A stretch of 64,000 nucleotides of DNA from Erythrobacter sp. (GCF_030066995.1 NZ_JASJAP010000005.1:124001-188000), one strand, 5' to 3'. Shown: positions 37,384-45,995, counted from the stretch's first letter. The notes: generated from the letters alone by a model not told the origin. Program-made: numbers and translations.

Positions 37384-38199
37384 ATGCCCGAACTTCCCGA
37401 AGTCGAAACCACGGTCCGAGGCCTTGCGCGGTATCTCGACGGCGCACGGATAGAGCGCGTGGTGCTGAACCGTCCGGATCTGCGCCGCCCATTCCCGCCC
37501 GACCTTGTGCAGGTGATGACCGGCGCGCGGGTAACGGGCCTATCGCGGCGCGCGAAATACGGCCTTATCCATCTCGACCGGGCGCAATCGGTGATCTTCC
37601 ATCTGGGCATGAGCGGCCGTTGGCGGATCGATCCCGAAGCGCCCGACACGCACGATCACATGATCATCGAGACCGCCTCCAACCGCTTCGCCCTGTGCGA
37701 TCCGCGGCGGTTCGGGTCGGTGGATATGGTGGACACGGGTGCGCTGGACGCCTGGCCCCAATTTGCCGCGATGGGCCCCGAACCCCTCGGCCCCGATCTG
37801 ACGCCTCAGCACCTCAAGGCGGCGCTCAAAGGCAAGACGCAGAGCATAAAGCTGTGCCTGCTAGACCAGCGGATCGTTGCGGGACTTGGCAATATCTATG
37901 TGTGCGAAGCGCTCTGGCGCGCGCGCATTCACCCGATGAAGAAGGCAGGCAAGGTAACAAGGACGCAACTGGCGCGGCTTGTGCCCGCAATCCGCGACGT
38001 ACTCGAAACGTCGATCCGCGACGGTGGGTCATCGCTGCGCGATTACGCCCGGCCCGACGGCGAGCTGGGCTATTTCGCCACGCGTTTTGATGTCTATGGA
38101 AGGACCGGAGAGGTGTGCCATCGCGGCGACGGGGGCGCAATCCGCCGCATCACGCAGGGCGGTCGCAGCACCTGGTATTGCCCGGTGTGCCAGCGTTAA
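37384..38199 (+). CDS. mutM: Formamidopyrimidine-DNA glycosylase (MutM/Fpg)
   Basis: A 271-residue bifunctional glycosylase/AP lyase that removes 8-oxoguanine and formamidopyrimidines. The catalytic N-terminus after Met removal is PELPEVET, with Pro2 and Glu3; the conserved lysine is K58 in RRAKYGLIHL; the H2TH region carries LGNIYVCEALWRARIHP. The C-terminal zinc finger is atypical: C245, C266 and C269 are present, but the position expected for the second cysteine (248) is Gly, with sequence CHRGDGG. The open frame extends about 515 codons upstream, but that part is antisense to ubiE-ubiB; the ATG at 37384 is certain from the catalytic proline. Confidence 0.95.
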   Translation: MPELPEVETTVRGLARYLDGARIERVVLNRPDLRRPFPPDLVQVMTGARVTGLSRRAKYGLIHLDRAQSVIFHLGMSGRWRIDPEAPDTHDHMIIETASNRFALCDPRRFGSVDMVDTGALDAWPQFAAMGPEPLGPDLTPQHLKAALKGKTQSIKLCLLDQRIVAGLGNIYVCEALWRARIHPMKKAGKVTRTQLARLVPAIRDVLETSIRDGGSSLRDYARPDGELGYFATRFDVYGRTGEVCHRGDGGAIRRITQGGRSTWYCPVCQR

Positions 38200-38401
38200 A
38201 CGTGTGCGCGCCCTCTTGAGAGAACGCCGTTCGAAACCACGCGAGGGCAACCCCTTTCTTGACGATTGGGTGCGTCCGGCCTATGTGGCGCGCTTTCCGG
38301 CGATCCGACCGCGAGTCCGGTCGCTGCTTTTTCGAGCATGACATACGATTTGAACGCGCCGCTTTCATCCGGCCACACACAAACGCGAGACAGACAGACC
38401 T

Positions 38402-38662
38402 ATGGCCAACACGCCGCAAGCCCGTAAGCGCATCCGTCGCAACAACCGCCGCGCGGAGATCAACACCGCTCGCATGAGCCGTATCCGCAGCTTCATCAAG
38501 CGGGTCGAAGTGGCCTGCGAAGCGGGGGACAAGGACGCCGCCTCCGCCGCTCTCAAGGCTGCCCAGCCGGAAATGGCCCGCGGCGCCGCGCGTGGCGTGA
38601 TGCACAAGAACACGGTCGCGCGGAAGATGTCCCGACTCACCAAGCGAGTCGCCGCTCTTTGA
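38402..38662 (+). CDS. rpsT: Ribosomal protein S20
   Basis: An 86-residue basic small-subunit protein that binds 16S r[20 protein letters not shown] and the later [19 protein letters not shown] are diagnostic for S20. It is followed by two hairpins and dnaA, the rpsT-dnaA order known from Caulobacter and other Alphaproteobacteria. Confidence 0.97.
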   Translation: MANTPQARKRIRRNNRRAEINTARMSRIRSFIKRVEVACEAGDKDAASAALKAAQPEMARGAARGVMHKNTVARKMSRLTKRVAAL

Positions 38663-38733
38663 GCATTTGAGGAACGCGAGGCGGATCGATTCGCCTCTTC
38701 AGCGCGCCCAGTTCGAGCCCGAACACAGCTTGA

Positions 38734-38766
38734 GGTCGCATCCATTGGGTGCGGCCTTTCTTGGTT
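38734..38766 (+). terminator. Rho-independent terminator after rpsT
   Basis: The stem GGTCGCATCC paired with GGGTGCGGCC (two G-T wobbles, loop ATTG), followed by TTTCTTGGTTT. A weaker 6-bp hairpin GAGGCG/CGCCTC lies upstream at 38678-38697. It separates rpsT from dnaA. Confidence 0.72.
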
Positions 38767-39173
38767 TATGGTAATAATACCGAGCGTGATCGTCCCTAAC
38801 CGTAGGATTTTCGGCGATTCGCATGGCCCTTTTTTCGAAAAGGCAGAAAAATAAGGCACTTGAACGCAGTTGTGCGGTGTTCACGCTGTCAACGAATATA
38901 TTTCAGAAAAATGAAAATTTCTCCGTTGCGAAAGCAGCCGAACAGGCGTTTATTACTGCTTCAACCGGGACGGGACAGTCCGGTCGTTGCAAAGCAAAAC
39001 GGCAGATTTCTTTTGGAGTTCTCGCGATTCCGAGAGGGGGCAAGCTCTGCCTTACGCAGTGTTGGTTGACCGTTTCGGACGTCGCTTCCGAAAGCGGGAG
39101 AGTATTGGGGAATAGCAAGGTGCAAGGAACAGACAAGGCGCGGATCACGCGCCGCAACGCTGACGAAGACTTG
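38767..39173 (+). other. AT-richer dnaA upstream region
   Basis: About 400 bp between the rpsT terminator and the dnaA start. The dnaA frame stays open back to 38823, but the conceptual extension has no DnaA domain features and is richer in A+T than the surroundings (for example 38897-38932), so I read it as promoter and leader. No canonical TTATCCACA DnaA box was found by eye. A possible alternative GTG start is at 39120. Confidence 0.5.
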
Positions 39174-40577
39174 ATGGAAGATGCAGAAGCCGTGAACCTC
39201 GCAGCAGACTGGGCGGATATCAGTACGGGGCTTCGCAAAGATCTCGGACACCAACTCCACAGCCAGTGGATCAAGCCGATCCAGTTGGGTGATCTCGACA
39301 AAGAGACAGGGGTCCTCAATCTTTTCCTTCCCACGGAGTTTTCCGCCAACTGGGTCAAGGATCGCTTCGAAGATCGTTTGCAGCTGGCCTGGACGATCGC
39401 GCGGCCTGAAGTGCGCCAGGTCAACATCCAAGTTCATCCCGGTCGTCGCCAGCTGCCCGAATTGCGCCTCGATGATGGGCGTCGTCCAGCCAATGACGGG
39501 GCAAGCGCGATAGCGGTCGCCGCGGGCACGATCGGCGACGCGGGCTTCACCTCAAGCGTGGGTCTTGACCCCTCGCTGACTTTTGCAGCTTTTGTAACCG
39601 GCGAAGCCAACGTCCTCGCCTTCAACGCGGCGCAGCGCATGGCGGCGACCGAGCAGCCGCAGTTTTCGCCGCTTTATCTCAAGGCTGCGACCGGCCAGGG
39701 CAAGACGCACCTGCTGCACGGGATCGGGCACGGCTTCCTTCAGGCCCATCCGCGCGCCCGCATCTTCTACTGCTCCGCAGAGCGTTTCATGGTGGAGTTC
39801 GTTCAGGCGCTCAAAGCCAACCAGATGATCGAATTCAAGGCGCGCCTGCGCAGTTTCGATCTGTTGCTGGTCGACGATATTCAGTTCATCATCGGCAAGG
39901 CGTCGGCGCAGGAAGAGCTGCTTTACACGATTGATGCGCTGCTGGCCGAGGGCAAGCGCCTCGTCTTTGCCGCCGACCGCGCGCCGCAGGCCCTGGACGG
40001 TGTCGAACCGCGCCTCTTGAGCCGCCTGTCGATGGGCCTCGTCGCCGATATCGCGGCCGCCGACATTGAGCTTCGCAAGTCGATCCTGGAGTCCAAACTC
40101 TCTCGTTTTGCGCCGTTGAGCGTGCCGGATGATGTCGTCGATTTCCTCGCCCGGACGATCACACGAAACGTCCGCGAGCTGGTCGGCGGTCTCAACAAAC
40201 TGATCGCTTACGCGCAGCTGACGGGGCAGGACGTTTCCCTGCAACTCGCGGAGGAACAGCTCACCGATATTCTCAGCGCCAATCGCCGCCGGATCACGAT
40301 TGACGAAATCCAGCGGACCGTCTGCCAGTTCTACCGGATCGATCGGTCCGAAATGAGCTCGAAGCGCCGCGCCCGCGCGGTGGTCCGCCCCCGCCAGGTG
40401 GCCATGTATCTCTCCAAGGTGCTCACGCCGCGTTCCTACCCTGAGATCGGGCGCAAGTTTGGCGGGCGCGACCACTCGACGGTCATCCATGCGGTGCGCC
40501 TGATCGAGGACCTGCGCGAGCGCGACGCCGACATGGACGGCGATGTGCGCAGTCTTTTGAGACAGCTGGAGAGCTGA
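39174..40577 (+). CDS. dnaA: Chromosomal replication initiator protein DnaA
   Basis: A 467-residue AAA+ initiator. Domain I (about 10-85, DISTGLRKDLGHQLHSQWI) is followed by a linker and the ATPase domain. Its P-loop reads AATGQGKT (K177), where most DnaA proteins have GGxGxGKT. Walker B is LLLVDDIQFI, and the C-terminal DNA-binding domain carries RPRQVAMYLSKVLTPRSYPEIGRKFGGRDHSTVIHA. ATG 39174 begins just before domain I; GTG 39120, with GGGGAATAG upstream, would add 18 residues and is a real alternative. The frame stays open back to 38823 but without domain similarity. Confidence 0.95.
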   Translation: MEDAEAVNLAADWADISTGLRKDLGHQLHSQWIKPIQLGDLDKETGVLNLFLPTEFSANWVKDRFEDRLQLAWTIARPEVRQVNIQVHPGRRQLPELRLDDGRRPANDGASAIAVAAGTIGDAGFTSSVGLDPSLTFAAFVTGEANVLAFNAAQRMAATEQPQFSPLYLKAATGQGKTHLLHGIGHGFLQAHPRARIFYCSAERFMVEFVQALKANQMIEFKARLRSFDLLLVDDIQFIIGKASAQEELLYTIDALLAEGKRLVFAADRAPQALDGVEPRLLSRLSMGLVADIAAADIELRKSILESKLSRFAPLSVPDDVVDFLARTITRNVRELVGGLNKLIAYAQLTGQDVSLQLAEEQLTDILSANRRRITIDEIQRTVCQFYRIDRSEMSSKRRARAVVRPRQVAMYLSKVLTPRSYPEIGRKFGGRDHSTVIHAVRLIEDLRERDADMDGDVRSLLRQLES

Positions 40578-40754
40578 TTGAACGTGTGTGGGCCCCCAGT
40601 TCCATCCGTCGGGATGTGAACACGGGGCCCACATTCATCCCCCACGCAGACTACACGGTATGCACCGGGTTGTGCACATAACCGCGCACAGACTCGCCCA
40701 CCGGCTACCCACAACCTGTTCACAAGTGGTCCCCAGCCTGCCAACAGGACCGTC
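40578..40754 (+). other. Intergenic region after dnaA, rich in CCCACA/CCACA motifs
   Basis: These 177 bp and the first 80 bp of the next gene contain many (C/T)CCACA or TTCACA-like 6-mers. Examples are CCCACA at about 40626, TTGTGCACATAA at about 40670, CTACCCACA and CTGTTCACA around 40705-40722, and ACCCACA at about 40782. They resemble degenerate DnaA-box cores but no exact consensus box is present. No gene is seen. Confidence 0.4.
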
Positions 40755-41621
40755 ATGGTCGACAGGTTGTTCATAGGCTCACCCACAGATCCATCCACTG
40801 GCCCGTCCACAGGCCCCTCCACCGGCTCGCCCGCCCCGGCGCTCAGCCCGGCGCGGCTTGAGCGGTTTCAACGCCACATCGTCATCCCTGAGATTGGCGG
40901 GGCCGGGCAGGTCGCCCTGGCGTCCAAACACGTCGCGGTAATCGGGCTTGGAGGCATCGCCTCACCCGCGCTGCAATATCTTGCGGCGAGCGGTATCGGG
41001 ACATTCACGCTCATCGATGACGACGCCGTCGATGTCTCCAACCTGCAGCGCCAGACGATCTTCACCGCTCGCGATGTCGGCCATGGCAAGGCAACCTCCG
41101 CACGGCGCTGGATGGCGAACTTCGACGAGACACTCAGCGTCGAAATCTCCGACAGCCGCATCACGCCCGAGAACGCCGCCGACCGCATAGCGGGCGTTGA
41201 CCTGGTGCTCGATGGAACGGACAACTTTGCAACCCGACTTGCGGTCTCGGACGCTTGCGTGGCCGAGCGCGTACCGCTGCTGTCGGCCGCCGTCGGTCGC
41301 TTTCAAGGGCAAGTCGGAGCGTTCGCTGGCCACCTTGTAAACCAGCCGTGCTATCGGTGCTTTGTCGGCGACGCGTTCGATGCGGAGGATTGTGACACCT
41401 GCGCGGAGGACGGCATGCTCGGCGCGATGGCGGGCTGGACCGGCAGCTTCGCTGCAATGCAGGCGGTGCGCGCGCTGTTGGGCGGCGTCGCCGCGTTCGG
41501 AGACGATCCCCTGTGGGGTCGGCTGTTCGTGCTTGACGGGCTGCAACCGGAAATGCGCTCGCTCACCATCGCAAAGGACCCGGCCTGCAAGGGTTGCGGA
41601 TCAGTCTCGGAAAACGCGTAA
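40755..41621 (+). CDS. ThiF/MoeB/HesA family adenylyltransferase
   Basis: A 288-residue E1-like enzyme that would adenylate the C-terminus of a MoaD- or ThiS-type sulfur carrier. The nucleotide-binding GLGGIASPALQYLAASGIG, the following DDDAVDVSNLQRQ and DGTDNF are standard. Zinc cysteines occur as CYRC and CKGC, with a possible catalytic cysteine in DCDTCAEDG. The N-terminal ~28 residues are unusual: proline/serine/threonine repeats (PSTGPSTGPSTG) encoded by imperfect 12-bp direct repeats (40793-40828). It starts 177 bp after dnaA. Assignment between molybdopterin and thiamine pathways cannot be made here because no partner genes are adjacent. Confidence 0.85.
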   Translation: MVDRLFIGSPTDPSTGPSTGPSTGSPAPALSPARLERFQRHIVIPEIGGAGQVALASKHVAVIGLGGIASPALQYLAASGIGTFTLIDDDAVDVSNLQRQTIFTARDVGHGKATSARRWMANFDETLSVEISDSRITPENAADRIAGVDLVLDGTDNFATRLAVSDACVAERVPLLSAAVGRFQGQVGAFAGHLVNQPCYRCFVGDAFDAEDCDTCAEDGMLGAMAGWTGSFAAMQAVRALLGGVAAFGDDPLWGRLFVLDGLQPEMRSLTIAKDPACKGCGSVSENA

Positions 41622-41680
41622 GCTATCCTTAATCCTTCGGTGCCAAGCTGTTCTCGGGTCGGTGGATTTGAGGATTGTGT

Positions 41681-42073
41681 ATGCTTGTCACGACCCCGAA
41701 GCGGAAACCACGGCGAATCCGGCTGCTGATCGAGGGCTCGCTTGAAACCCCAGTGGGGCAGATCGATGTTCGGGTGCGCGATCTGTCGAAGCGCGGGGCG
41801 CTCATCGAGGTGCGCGAGCGGACCTTGTGCGACGTCGATGTAAAGCTCACCCTAATGGGCGATTCCCGCAAGGGCCGGATCGTATGGCGCGCGGGATCAC
41901 GGATCGGCATCCGCTTCAATCGCAGCCTGTCGGAGCAGGCGTGGAACGAGTTGGCAGGCCGACAGATGCGTGTCGGCGCGCCACGCAACTACCGTCATGA
42001 CCAGATCGAAACGGAGCCGAAGCGCCTGAAGGTAACGCCCCGCTCAATCCGGTTGGGTCCGACCAGAAACTGA
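41681..42073 (+). CDS. PilZ domain protein
   Basis: A 130-residue single-domain PilZ protein, a likely cyclic-di-GMP receptor. The two ligand-binding motifs are present: RxxxR (R8 to R12 in KRKPRR) and DxSxxG as DLSKRG (34-39), spaced as in c-di-GMP-binding members; the barrel continues to GSRIGIRFNRSL. A basic tail follows. The effect it has (motility, polysaccharide, cell cycle) cannot be inferred, since no GGDEF/EAL gene is in the window. The ATG at 41681 starts just before the first motif. It is convergent with the sirtuin gene. Confidence 0.85.
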   Translation: MLVTTPKRKPRRIRLLIEGSLETPVGQIDVRVRDLSKRGALIEVRERTLCDVDVKLTLMGDSRKGRIVWRAGSRIGIRFNRSLSEQAWNELAGRQMRVGAPRNYRHDQIETEPKRLKVTPRSIRLGPTRN

Positions 42074-42108
42074 GCGAGCGGGCGCGCTGTCGGGCCTTTC
42101 TGCGCTCG

Positions 42109-42816
42109 TCACGAGACGTTGAGCAGCGCGCGGGTCCACTCTGGCACCAGTTGGCTCGCTGGCCCGTGGCGCGCTTCGTGAAAGATCGCCGTGCCTTCGC
42201 TTGGTTCCAGATTGAGTTCCAGGGTCTGCGCTCCCATGGCCTTGGCCTGCGCGACAAAGCCGGCGGCGGGGTACACCGCACCGCTTGTGCCAACGCTGAC
42301 GAACAGATCGCACCGGGCAAGCGCCTCTTCGATCCTTTGCATCTGATACGGCATCTCTCCGAACCACACGACGTCCGGGCGCAGGGTCGGCGCTCGGCAC
42401 ACGGGGCACGCAGGCCGATCGATCATCGTTGTCTCCCAGCGTGAGCGCGTGCCACAAGACGTGCACAGCGCGCTCTTGAGCTCGCCGTGCATGTGGCAAA
42501 CATTCCTTGAACCGCCGCGTTCGTGCAGATCATCCACGTTCTGGGTGACGAGCAACAATTCGCCTGCAAATTCCGCTTCCAGCCTGGCGAGCGCGATGTG
42601 AGCCGCGTTTGGCTCAACCCTCGCCAACCCCGCGCGCCGCTCATCGTAAAAGCGCAGCACCAGATCGGGATCGCGCGCAAAGCCCTCGGGCGTCGCCACA
42701 TCGTAGATCGAATGCTGCTCCCATAGGCCGCCTGCGTCGCGAAACGTGTCGATACCGCTTTCCGCGCTGATGCCGGCTCCGGTCAGGACCACGATGCTCT
42801 CAATACCAGCGCTCAC
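42109..42816 (-). CDS. cobB: NAD-dependent protein deacylase (sirtuin, CobB/SIRT5-like)
   Basis: A 235-residue sirtuin. The NAD site GAGISAESGIDTFRD (13-27), TQNVD (91-95), the catalytic histidine H110 in HMHGEL, and the zinc cysteines C118, C121, C137 and C140 are all present. Y57 and R60 in RFYDERR match the Tyr/Arg pair that lets SIRT5 and E. coli CobB remove succinyl and malonyl groups, so desuccinylase activity is likely. The start is GTG 42816, preceded by GGAGGG at the right distance; an upstream in-frame GTG at 42855 is less likely. It is divergent from dapB. Confidence 0.92.
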   Translation of the reverse strand: MSAGIESIVVLTGAGISAESGIDTFRDAGGLWEQHSIYDVATPEGFARDPDLVLRFYDERRAGLARVEPNAAHIALARLEAEFAGELLLVTQNVDDLHERGGSRNVCHMHGELKSALCTSCGTRSRWETTMIDRPACPVCRAPTLRPDVVWFGEMPYQMQRIEEALARCDLFVSVGTSGAVYPAAGFVAQAKAMGAQTLELNLEPSEGTAIFHEARHGPASQLVPEWTRALLNVS

Positions 42817-42921
42817 ATCACCCTCCGTTCGGCTTGGACACGGGACTCTGTCCATCGCAGCCTTGTCTTGGGACCGTCCATACTTTTAGAGCGGTGCGCG
42901 CATCAACGGGAGAAACGCGCC

Positions 42922-43650
42922 ATGGCAAGGTTTGCGGTGCTGGGACACAAGGGCCGGATGGGGCGCGCGCTGGGCGTCGCGATCGAGGAGGCGGGTCACG
43001 AATTTTGCGTCGGCGTCGATCGGGGCGGCGATCCGGCGCCGATCATCGGGCAGTGCGAGGTGGCGGTGGACTTTTCCGCGCCGAGCGCGCTGGCGGCCAA
43101 TCTCGGCGCGGCGCAGACGGCGGGCATCCCGATCCTGATCGGGACGACGGGGCTGGAGGATGCGCATTTCGCAGCGATTGAGGAGGCGGCGGCGGCGATC
43201 CCGGTGCTCCAGACAGGCAACACCTCGCTGGGCGTCACGCTGCTGGCGGCGCTGGTGCGCGAGGCGGCGGCGAAGCTGGCGGCAGACTGGGACATTGAGA
43301 TCCTCGAAATGCACCACCGCAGCAAGGTCGATGCGCCCTCGGGCACCGCCAAGCTCTTGGGCGAAGCGGCGGCTGAGGGACGCGGGATCGAGCTCGCCGC
43401 GCACAGCGAAGCGGGCCGCGACAGCGCAACCGGGGCGCGGGCTCAAGGCGCGATCGGCTTTGCGAGCCTGCGCGGCGGGACCGTGGCGGGCGATCACAGC
43501 GTGATTTTCGCAGGCGATGAGGAGCGCATCACCCTGTCACACAGCGCTGAGGACCGGATGATCTTCGCGCGCGGAGCGGTCAAAGGCGCCGCGTGGCTGA
43601 TCGGCCAGCCTGCCGGACGCTATACGATGAACGATGTGTTGGGCCTGTAG
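42922..43650 (+). CDS. dapB: 4-Hydroxy-tetrahydrodipicolinate reductase
   Basis: A 242-residue enzyme of the diaminopimelate/lysine pathway. The NAD(P)H motif GHKGRMG is at 8-14, and the substrate/catalytic motif HHRSKVDAPSGTA (131-143) contains H131, H132 and K135. The product serves both lysine and peptidoglycan synthesis. The ATG at 42922 is set by the N-terminal Rossmann strand; the longer frame adds non-conserved residues. It is followed after 33 bp by nth. Confidence 0.96.
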   Translation: MARFAVLGHKGRMGRALGVAIEEAGHEFCVGVDRGGDPAPIIGQCEVAVDFSAPSALAANLGAAQTAGIPILIGTTGLEDAHFAAIEEAAAAIPVLQTGNTSLGVTLLAALVREAAAKLAADWDIEILEMHHRSKVDAPSGTAKLLGEAAAEGRGIELAAHSEAGRDSATGARAQGAIGFASLRGGTVAGDHSVIFAGDEERITLSHSAEDRMIFARGAVKGAAWLIGQPAGRYTMNDVLGL

Positions 43651-43683
43651 CGCTGGGGGAACGGGCGCGCGAAACATCAAAGC

Positions 43684-44334
43684 ATGACCAAAGACCAGAT
43701 CTTCGAGTTCTTCCGGCGTTTGGCCGAAGACAATCCGAACCCTGAGACCGAGCTGGAGTACGGCAACGCTTACCAGCTCGTCGTCGCGGTCGCGCTGTCG
43801 GCGCAGGCGACCGATGTCGGCGTCAACAAGGCCACGCGGGCGCTGTTTGCGAAGGTCGATAATCCGCGCGCGATGCTCGATCTGGGGCTTCAAGGCCTGA
43901 TCGAGCACATCAAGACGATCGGTCTGTTCAACTCCAAGGCGAAGAACGTGATCGCGCTCTCGCAGCTGCTGATCGACGAATATGGCGGCGAAGTACCGGA
44001 CACGCGCGAAGACCTCGTGCGTCTGCCCGGCGTGGGGCGCAAGACGGCCAATGTCGTGCTCAATTGCTGGTTCGGGCAGGAAACCTTCGCGGTCGACACC
44101 CACATCCTGCGCGTCGGCAACCGCACCGGACTGGCCAAAGGTAAAACGCCCGAAAAGGTCGAGGAAAAGCTGGAAAAGCGCGTACCCGAACCGTTTCGGC
44201 TAGGCGCGCATCACTGGCTGATTCTGCACGGGCGTTATGTGTGCAAGGCGCGGACCCCCGAGTGCTGGCGCTGCAAAGTGGTGGATTTGTGCAGCTTCAG
44301 GAAGAAGGTGCTGGAGAAGCCTAGGGGGCGTTAG
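43684..44334 (+). CDS. nth: Endonuclease III (DNA glycosylase/AP lyase)
   Basis: A 216-residue base-excision repair enzyme that removes oxidised pyrimidines. The HhH motif LPGVGRKTANVVL contains the catalytic lysine K120, and the catalytic aspartate is D138 in AVDTH, the same numbers as in E. coli Nth. The [4Fe-4S] cluster cysteines C187, C194, C197 and C203 are spaced C-x6-C-x2-C-x5-C. It probably shares a transcript with dapB. With mutM and recQ it makes the window rich in repair genes. Confidence 0.97.
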   Translation: MTKDQIFEFFRRLAEDNPNPETELEYGNAYQLVVAVALSAQATDVGVNKATRALFAKVDNPRAMLDLGLQGLIEHIKTIGLFNSKAKNVIALSQLLIDEYGGEVPDTREDLVRLPGVGRKTANVVLNCWFGQETFAVDTHILRVGNRTGLAKGKTPEKVEEKLEKRVPEPFRLGAHHWLILHGRYVCKARTPECWRCKVVDLCSFRKKVLEKPRGR

Positions 44335-44338
44335 ATGC

Positions 44339-44659
44339 TCACAAGCAATCTCCGAAGGTCGCGCAGACGAAACCAAGAACGAACCAAAAGCAGGCTATTA
44401 CAGCGAGCGGAACGTACACAATTGCGAGCGCGGTTCGCCACGGCCTTCTTATGGGTGCGATCAGCAAGCTCGCTGCGCCTAATACGGCGCTGAGCGCTAA
44501 GGCGATCACGTCAAATTCCATCACGCGGTCGAGGATTAGTCGTGTAAACAGCAGATACACGCTGAGGACTGCAGGAGGCAGCACAGTCGCACCTAGCGCT
44601 GCCAGTGCCCACCTAATAACAGGATTCTGCCAATGTGTTTGAGGCTCAAAACTAAACAT
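44339..44659 (-). CDS. Small hypothetical membrane protein
   Basis: I do not recognise a family. About 106 residues, with three predicted membrane helices: RWALAALGATVLPPAVLSVYLLF, DVIALALSAVLGAASLLIA and TALAIVYVPLAVIACFWFVLGF. The start is uncertain: ATG at 44659 or 44662 overlaps the end of the symporter gene by a few bases, without an obvious ribosome binding site, which suggests coupling to the symporter. Base composition is less GC-rich than that of its neighbours. It is convergent with nth. Confidence 0.5.
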   Translation of the reverse strand: MFSFEPQTHWQNPVIRWALAALGATVLPPAVLSVYLLFTRLILDRVMEFDVIALALSAVLGAASLLIAPIRRPWRTALAIVYVPLAVIACFWFVLGFVCATFGDCL

Positions 44660-45908
44660 CATCCGCGCTAACCAACTCAGCCTCGTCAATCTCGCCCGTC
44701 AATGCAGCCACCGTCGTCGCAACCGCCGCGTCTCCGCTCACATTGGTGGTGGTGCGCATCATGTCCATGATCCGGTCGATCCCAGCCACCAGCGCGATGG
44801 TCTCCAGCGGCACGCCGACCGCACCGAACACCAGCACCATCATGATCAGGCCTGCGCCCGGAATGCCCGCCGCGCCGATCGCGCCCAGCGTGCCGAGGAT
44901 CGAGATCAGGAAATAGTCGCCCCAGGTCAGATCGATCCCGAAAACCTGCGCGCCGAAAAGCGTCGCGAGCCCAAGATACATCGCGGTCCCGTTCATGTTG
45001 ATCGTCGCACCCAGGCTGATGACGAAGCTCGCAACCGAGTTCGAGACGCCCAGGTTCCGGCGCGCGCAGCGCAGCGTCACCGGAAGCGTCGCGTTGGAAC
45101 TCGCGGTCGAATAGCTCACCGCAATCGCGTCGATAATGCCGCGAAAGAAGTCGATGACCGGCAGCCGCGCCAGGAACTTGATCATGCCCCCATAAATCAG
45201 CGCGATGATGAGGAAGCAGCCGAGATAGTTGAGGATCACGACGATACCGAGCGCCTGTAGCGCCTCCAGACCCAGCGTCCCTGCAACCCACGCCATCAGC
45301 GCGAACACGCCGAACGGGGTCAGTTCCATGACGATCATCGTCACCTTCTGCATGACGACGCTGCCCGACTCGAAGATCTTGAGAACCGGCTCGCCGTCTT
45401 CCTTGGCCATCAGGATGCCGATCCCGATCAGCAGCGAGAAGACGATCAGCGGCAGCACATTGACATCCGCCATCACCTGCACCGGGCTCGACGGCACCAT
45501 TTCGAGCACCATCTGCTCGATCGTGACGCCCGTTTCCTGACGCGCCTGAGCGCGTTCGAGCGCGGCGGCATCGAGGTCCATTCCGCTCGCATCCAGCCCC
45601 GCTCCGGGCTGGACGAATGTCCCGATGGCAAGGCCCAGCCACACTGCCATCTGCCCGGTGACGACGAACAGAAGCAGCGCGCGCCAGCCCACGCTCCCCA
45701 GCTTCTTGAGATCGCCGATACTGGCCACCCCGGCCACAAGGCTGAAGAAGATGAGCGGCACGACCAGCATCTTGATGAAGGCAATGAAGATATCGCCGAT
45801 GATCTTGATGCTCGCAGCGCCCGGCCCCCATACAGAGCCAACGAGAACTCCGAGGATGAGCGCGCCGATAACCCGCTGCCACAGCGGAATTGCAAACCAA
45901 GATTTCAT
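44652..45908 (-). CDS. Dicarboxylate/amino acid:cation symporter (DAACS family)
   Basis: A 418-residue secondary transporter of the glutamate/aspartate/C4-dicarboxylate family (GltP/DctA/GltPh fold). Visible landmarks are the serine-rich re-entrant loop SYSTASSNATLP, the cation-binding NMNGTAMY (NMDGT type) and a second re-entrant loop with GIPGAGLI. DRIMDMMRTTTNVSGD in helix 8 carries the substrate-binding Asp/Arg/Thr region. About eight membrane spans are seen. Starting at ATG 45908 (MKSWFAIPLWQRV) removes a non-conserved extension. The substrate (dicarboxylate or acidic amino acid) is not decided by sequence. It is divergent from the cupin gene. Confidence 0.9.
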   Translation of the reverse strand: MKSWFAIPLWQRVIGALILGVLVGSVWGPGAASIKIIGDIFIAFIKMLVVPLIFFSLVAGVASIGDLKKLGSVGWRALLLFVVTGQMAVWLGLAIGTFVQPGAGLDASGMDLDAAALERAQARQETGVTIEQMVLEMVPSSPVQVMADVNVLPLIVFSLLIGIGILMAKEDGEPVLKIFESGSVVMQKVTMIVMELTPFGVFALMAWVAGTLGLEALQALGIVVILNYLGCFLIIALIYGGMIKFLARLPVIDFFRGIIDAIAVSYSTASSNATLPVTLRCARRNLGVSNSVASFVISLGATINMNGTAMYLGLATLFGAQVFGIDLTWGDYFLISILGTLGAIGAAGIPGAGLIMMVLVFGAVGVPLETIALVAGIDRIMDMMRTTTNVSGDAAVATTVAALTGEIDEAELVSADDV

Positions 45909-45995
45909 GTATGGGCCTTCACGAAGAGTTGCGCGTCGTCTTGGCGGCGCCAAGAAGCGCTTTTAGAGTGCCTTGGCTAGCAGGAGTTGCCGCGA

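Noticed and set aside
38823-39119. N-terminal extension of DnaA
   Set aside because: No similarity to DnaA domain I, locally AT-rich and preceded by a terminator; better explained as promoter and leader.
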